From Stereocaulon alpinum (Eukaryota > Ascomycota > Lecanoromycetes > Lecanorales > Stereocaulaceae), in the NCBI GenBank assembly GCA_018257865.1, contig JAEUBA010000121.1, forward strand, positions 1-64,000: DNA of 64,000 nt. Direction: 5' to 3'. Position 1 is the stretch's first letter, and each line of letters begins with the position of its first letter. The notes under the pieces were generated by a model. That model saw only the letters and a program-made list of their open reading frames with translations. It was not told where the DNA came from and ran no database searches. Shown here piece by piece: positions 58,121 through 64,000 of this stretch. A program made the position numbers and the translations under genes.

Positions 58121-61100
58121 TAAAAGAGTAATTACTATAAATACTTAGAAGCCGTTATCCTAGCGCCGCCTCTAAGTAATACTAGCCGCAGCACTATTAT
58201 TCTAGCGTTCTAACTATACGATTTTATTTAAATAGAATACCGCTACGCCTTACTTATTAACGAAGATATAAAACACCTAATTATTATAATAGTTAGGAAG
58301 AATAAATTTAGACCTTAGGAACTAAATACTAATACTACTATACCTAATCTAAACTCTAGTATAAGAGATTAGCGTATATAGTCCTGCTTACTTTCTATTA
58401 AGCTAAATAATTTCTTAAAAGACTAGGCTATTAATAAGCCTAGGCTTAAGAACGCAATTAATACCTTTATAAGAAATACCAAAGCAGTCAGCCGTAAGCT
58501 TTAGGAACCGCCGTTAGTAGGAAGTACCCTACTAAGTAGGAGCTACTTCTCTAAAATAGATATAGATATACCGCCTATCTAACTAGGCGTTCTTACTCCT
58601 CCTTATAATTTAGATACCCCTCTAGGAAGCCCCTACGTTACTAATAATATAATAAGGAGCCCCTATATTACGCTGATAAGAGACCTATCCGCTAGAAATA
58701 CTACGTTAGGAGCGGAATCAGCGGAGGAAGTTATCTATAAATAACCCGTAGGACTAATAGCTAACTTAAATAATCCTATCCTATAGGATATTATTAATAA
58801 CGCGGTTACCGAAGGTATATTAAGGTTCTAAAGGGAGAGTAGATAGCCTTTAGGTACTCCGCCTAGTAGCCCTAGCAGACTCGCTAATAATAGTACTTTT
58901 AATCCGAATAATAACGGTAAACTTATATATAAGGAAGTCGGTTACTTCGACCCCTTATACCCTTCTACAGACGACTTACTAATAGTTAGCGAATATAGCT
59001 TAGTATTCTATAGAGACGTCTATATCTTCGTTAATTAGTTAAAAGACTTAGTCAGCTTTAAAGGGGAAGCTGCGGTATAAGAACTCGTACTATTATACCT
59101 CTAAGGAGGTATACTAATTTAGTATATAACTAAGCTTACTAATCTTAAGAAACGCAGGTTATAAAATACTACTATAAGAGATTAGGGCGAAATACTAATC
59201 GCTACCTTTAAAGAACAGACGTTAATTATACTGTAGAACCTTTAAGCCGAAAGGTATACTATAGTAGATATATAGAAGTAAATCTATCCTTATACTTATA
59301 TACAGAAGGTTTTAAGATACGCAAAGGCGGTATAGATAACCTTAGTATATAATTAACTTACGCTCGTATAGAATAACCTTAATATCGAATTTAAGGTATA
59401 AGTCTCAGCGCTATTACTAACTACTACTATTAGTAGCTTTCTTAAGGAGTTAGACGCTAAGGCGTCTATCTAGTATAAACAGGCTCTCCTAAAGTCAGCC
59501 TTAAGGAATATAAGTTAGTATTATTAGTAGGGAGGCTATAGTTATCCGTAATAAGCGAATTCGCTACGTCCGAACTAGTAAAGCCCCTTCTACTTAACCC
59601 CTTTCTATTTAGGCTATCGAAATAATACTTATATATACTAATACGGCAGACCTAGCTTCTAATAAGGTAATAGAGGATACTAGCCTTAAAGATAAAATTA
59701 AGTACTAAGTTAGTAAAAGCCTTAACCCTAACTCTAGCCTTTAACTATATTAGAGCCTTATCGATAAATTACTACAGGGTATAGAAATCCTATAAGATAG
59801 TTAGATTTACCTTTCTAGCCTAGTACTCCTAACTTATAAGGGAAACTATAGCTAGACCGAAACTAAGGCGGCTAATTTTAACTATAGTAGGTACGCCCTA
59901 GAGTCTATTATAGGGATATAGGTAAGAAAGAGGAAATAGCTAAGGATAACTAATATAATTAGGCCTAAGGATTAGACTAATAAGATACCTACTATAAAGA
60001 AAGCGAAGGGATTAATAACGAAGTATATAAAGAGCAAATCTAGTTCGACGAACCCGAAGTATACTTTACGAATCTAGTAGACTTACTAATATATATATAC
60101 TAGAATTACTCTACTACCTTCCTAGCTAGAAATAAACTTTTCCGCTATTTACGTTCCTCCTGCTAGAAGGAGATATCGTCACAGCTGCTAATTTCTTTAG
60201 AAAGAACGGAACTAAAGGTCTTAATAAATTATACCTTCTTAGGAGAACGAATTTATATTAAATCTAATAGCAAACCGCTAAAGGCTAAGCCTAGGTATAC
60301 CTTCTAAGACTTCTATTATACTATAGTATAGGTTTCTATCAGCAGCGAAACCTTTAATACCTATACTAATATAGGCTACCCTATAACCCTATTTAACCGC
60401 AGTAAGTTACTACAGCTTCTTCCTAACATCGAATTACGAAAGCTAGTATCCCTAATTCTAGTAAGAGGACTAGGAGACGCCGTTTATTAAACGTATAAAT
60501 ATACTAATATTTTATTTATCCTCTAAGGCGAACTTAAAGGAAGGCTAGCTGAAGCTGAGCTAAGCGGCGAAGTCTATATTATTAAAAGGCTTAGAGCTAA
60601 TATACTTATAGGGAATAATATTATTATCCCTTATAAGATTCTACTAGACCCCGCTAATTACTATATAACTATCAGCGAATACGAGAATATAATAGTAAGG
60701 ATAGATATAGTAGCTAGAGGTACGCCGCTAATCTAGTATATAGTTCGCTCTAAGTTAACTATAACAGTCCTACTAAGGTCTACGGCTACTATCCCTATAG
60801 TCTACTATAGTACCCTTCCTTAGGACCGTAACTTCCTCTTTAAGCTTAAATACTCTTAAGATCTAAGGTTTAAGGGAGGAGTCTATACTTATATAGTTAA
60901 TATATTAGTATCTTTTATCTAAGTATATAACGCTACGGAGTAACTGGTACGAATTAATCGACGCGTAAAGCTAGGCAACTTTATTAAGTACGCTTAGGAT
61001 AGGTATTACCTTACTAGCCTAGATAAGGCCCCTCTCGTAGCTAGCGGATAGTTAAATAGGAAACCTTTATAATCTTAGGAATCTAACGTTACTAAGGTAG

Positions 61101-64000
61101 CAGCGGTAGCGTCAGTCTATACGGCCGCTACTATTATAGAACTTATACTAAATACCGCCTTAACTAAAGAGGTAGCCTCTACTAAATTATCTTTAGCTAT
61201 CCCAGTCGCGATTAACTCGGCCTTAGAATATATTATATTAAACGGTATTACTATATACGGAAATTAGCAGGATACTACCAGAATTACTATAGTAGTAGAA
61301 AATTTCTCTAATATCTAAACGGATTACGGCTAGACCGTTAATATCCTAAAAGAGGAATAGATACCTATCCCTCTAAAGGAAGGAACTAATCCTAAGCCCT
61401 CTAAGGTCTACCCTTTAGGTAAAAAGGATAGGGAAGTTGTTAATAAGACTTTTAATAAGCTTTATAAATATAGGAAAATATAATAGGTAAGCTAGCCTAC
61501 TAAGTTTAGCTACCCTATCTTTATTATATAGCGAGATACTCCGAATAGCTGGAAAGGAAGAGTCGTTATTAATATATATAGCCTAAATAAGATTACTAAC
61601 TCCGATAACTATCTAATACTATTACAGTCTGATATAATTAGTATAGTAGTAGGGTATAAGTATATTTCGACGGTTAATATAATAGGATACTTTTACTAGT
61701 TTAACGTATAACGGTCTAATAGACATAAATTAATAGTAATCTTATATAGAGGTTAGGAGTAGTATAATATTACCCTTATAGGCTATAAGGGCTCGCTACG
61801 GTATATCTAATACTAGACTAACCGTATACTCCGCCCTTTCTATAAGTTCGCACGTATATATATTAATAATATAGTTATTTTCTTACGTACGTTAAATAAT
61901 TATTTAGAATACCTTCGGGAAATCTTCTACCTTTATAAGGTATAACGAATTACGCTTAGCCCGAATAAGTCCTTCCTAGGATATCCTTTAGTAAGTCTAT
62001 TAGGATAATAAGTAGACAGCCTTAGTATATTAATATTAGAGGAAAAGATTAAGGCTATCTAAGCCTTACGTTTCCCCCGAACCTTACGGGACCTTAAAAT
62101 TTACCTAGGTATAATAGGCTAGCTAAGATCTTCTATTAGAAATTATACCTAGCTCGTAAAGCTACTATAGGAACGTAAAACACTAATAACGAAAGTATTA
62201 CTAACTAATAGGGAAGGCGAGAAGTCTAAAGGTACTGCTAGGAAGTGGTAATCTAGTTAGGCTTAATTTACTAAGCTAATAAAGGAGGAGCTCTAAGTAT
62301 ATAAAAACCTCTAGAGGGCTTTCTAGTTACTAGTCTTTCTAGTATACTTTAACCCCGCGCGACCTCTATTTATAGACTTAGATATATCGAAAAGCTAGGG
62401 ATTCGTAGTAATAATATATTACGTTAAGGGAGATCTAATATACGAGAAGCTGGTTACCTATACTTTAGTTAAGCTAATATTATTTCTAAGTAAGCTACTA
62501 AACGAAGCGGAAAAGAATTACTAGCTAACTAAACTAGAAGTAGCAGGTATTATCTAAGTAGTAAAAAAGATTAGGTATATAATTAAGTTAAGTAAGTACC
62601 TACCTATAGTAATATATATAGATTATTTAGCTGCGGTACTAATCTTAAGATAAACTACTCTTACTACCTCTAGTACTAATAAGCTAAACCTTCGCCTTAT
62701 TAGAGCTTTGTAATATCTCTCTAGTTTTAATATCGCTATCCGCTATAAGTCTAGGAAATCGAACATAGTCCCTAATACCCTCTCTCGCCTCTAAGGATAC
62801 GAATAGGTTTAAGGAGGTTATCCTAGAATTCTTAATATACTATACGGCTAGCCTACTAACTTACTTAATACTAGCCTAGATCTCCCCCCGTTACCTAAGA
62901 TAGTCTATTATATTACTCTTATTAAGATATTAGATAATTTCAAGGACCGCCTAAAGAAGGTATACTAGGAAGATAAATACTAGCAGAAAATCCTTAATAT
63001 AATTAAGGTATATAATACCTTAGACCTAAGGTCGTCTAAGGATACCTCTTGCGAGATAGCCTTTAAGGAAATACCTATACCGCGCCCTTCGGTTCCTCCG
63101 CCTAGAGACGAAACCCTAAGTATACGGTTTAGGAGTAGAGACAGCCTAATCTACTATATATATAGAGATAGGAGGGAATATTTATATATCCTAGCAGCTA
63201 TAGAGGGCGAAGTCTTTTATATAGTATATAACCTCGCCAACTATAGCGGTTTCCACCGTATATATAATCGGCTATCTAATTCGGTGTATATTAGGTAGAT
63301 AGTTAAACGACTCTAATAGTATATCGCTTACTATCCTAATTATTAAGTCTTTTAGATAGTACGGTATTCGCTATACAGTTCGCTAAACCCTATTATTATA
63401 CTATCTATACTATTTTATACTATCGCTATAGACTTTATCGTCGACTTACTAAAAGTAGACGGTTTTAACGTATTATTAACTATAATATATAAGTTTACTA
63501 GAAAAGTTGTACTAGAACCTAGGAAAGATACCTAGGGATCTAAAGAATAGGTAAGCGTCGTAGTAACTATACTTTATAAGCGTAACTAGGGAATTCTAAG
63601 ATTATTTCTAAGCGATAGGGATTCTAAATTTATATTGTTATTCTAGAGGGCTATCTTTTAGAAGCTAAGTATTAAGATATTAATATTAACAGCGTACTAC
63701 CCCTAGACAGACGGATAGTCTAAAAGGACTAACTAGACGATTAAAATTATATTATAGTACTACCTTTCTAAGCTAGATACTAACTAGGTAGAGAGCCTAC
63801 TATATATTAGTGCAATAATAAATAACTCTATTAACTTTATAACCGGTTTCGCCCTAAACGAATTACTATACGGTTTTAAGGTAAATAATAATCTTAGTCT
63901 TCTAGAAGATCTTCTACTAGAAGACTATAATTACCTTTAATAAATTTATAGGGATACCGTAGATAAAGCTACGGCCTTTACGAATACTATATCTAAGAGG
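58121..64000 (+). pseudogene. Gypsy J gag-pol, runs off right edge
   Basis: Plus-strand Ty3/Gypsy element. Gag spans about 58.1-60.1 kb, protease about 60.3-60.9 kb, RT 61.4-62.2 kb with Tyr-Ile-Asn-Asn at 61859-61870. A YLGITG-type block follows at about 62,100, then RNase H at 62.3-62.8 kb. Integrase begins with a zinc-finger-like SGFHRIYNRL stretch at about 63,246-63,275. Its core then follows: AIDFIVDLL (first Asp) near 63,425-63,450, a DRDSKF block at about 63,618, and Ala-Tyr-Tyr-Pro...Thr-Asp-Gly at 63,691-63,720. The RT is related to that of G. The window ends within integrase. Stops are still frequent, but less dense than in family A. Confidence 0.8.

Noticed and set aside
5720..64000. 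Alternative genetic code or mitochondrial DNA to explain stops and AT-richness
   Set aside because: The stops fall at former Gln/Trp codons through CpA-to-TpA change, CpG is kept, and content is nuclear LTR and LINE elements with target duplications.
5720..64000. Centromere
   Set aside because: Many fungal centromeres are AT-rich RIPed nests like this, but nothing in the sequence itself shows centromere function. CENP-A mapping would be needed.

Overview
The window looks like a chromosome segment of a filamentous ascomycete (Pezizomycotina). It has two sharply different halves. Bases 1 to about 5,700 are ordinary mixed-composition DNA with fungal genes. From about 5,720 to the right edge the DNA is almost pure transposable-element sequence in which CpA and TpG dinucleotides have been nearly erased while CpG remains. 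That is the signature of repeat-induced point mutation (RIP), a process known only from fungi. It turns Gln and Trp codons into stops, which is why no long ORF survives over 58 kb.

Gene side: the 3' part of a gene for a protein with several ubiquitin-interacting-type motifs (1-684, +); an unrecognised decayed coding fragment (2187-2542, -); a broken secreted SGNH/GDSL (CE16-type) esterase gene with two in-frame stops (2920-4094, +); and an intact START/SRPBCC-fold protein (4358-4996, -).

TE side: this is one nest of insertions. A chromodomain Ty3/Gypsy element (family A, copy A0, minus strand) lies next to the gene side, with a small TIR element in its LTR. Element C1 sits inside A0, and a second family-A copy (A1) sits inside C1. 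A1 carries a second C copy (C2, with a minisatellite) and a different Gypsy element F. F contains a LINE (D1), a solo family-A LTR, and a third family-A copy (A2), which is cut by a Ty1/Copia element (E1). To the right of E1 the sequence continues with the other end of C1 and A1, but inverted. That inverted A1 half carries a second LINE (D2), itself hit by Gypsy G (with Gypsy H inside it) and by Copia E2. It also carries Gypsy J, which runs off the right edge.

Most boundaries are supported by target-site duplications read directly: CTTTA for A1, TCGGC/TCAGC for the solo LTR, CTTTT for G, ACCTA for H, TTATT for E2, and 14 and 17 bp for the two LINEs. E1 alone lacks a matching duplication. Together with the split A1, this points to an inversion through two opposed Copia copies. 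No CRISPR array or rRNA was seen. I recognised no tRNA by eye, but a short tRNA could be missed. All TE coding regions appear dead.
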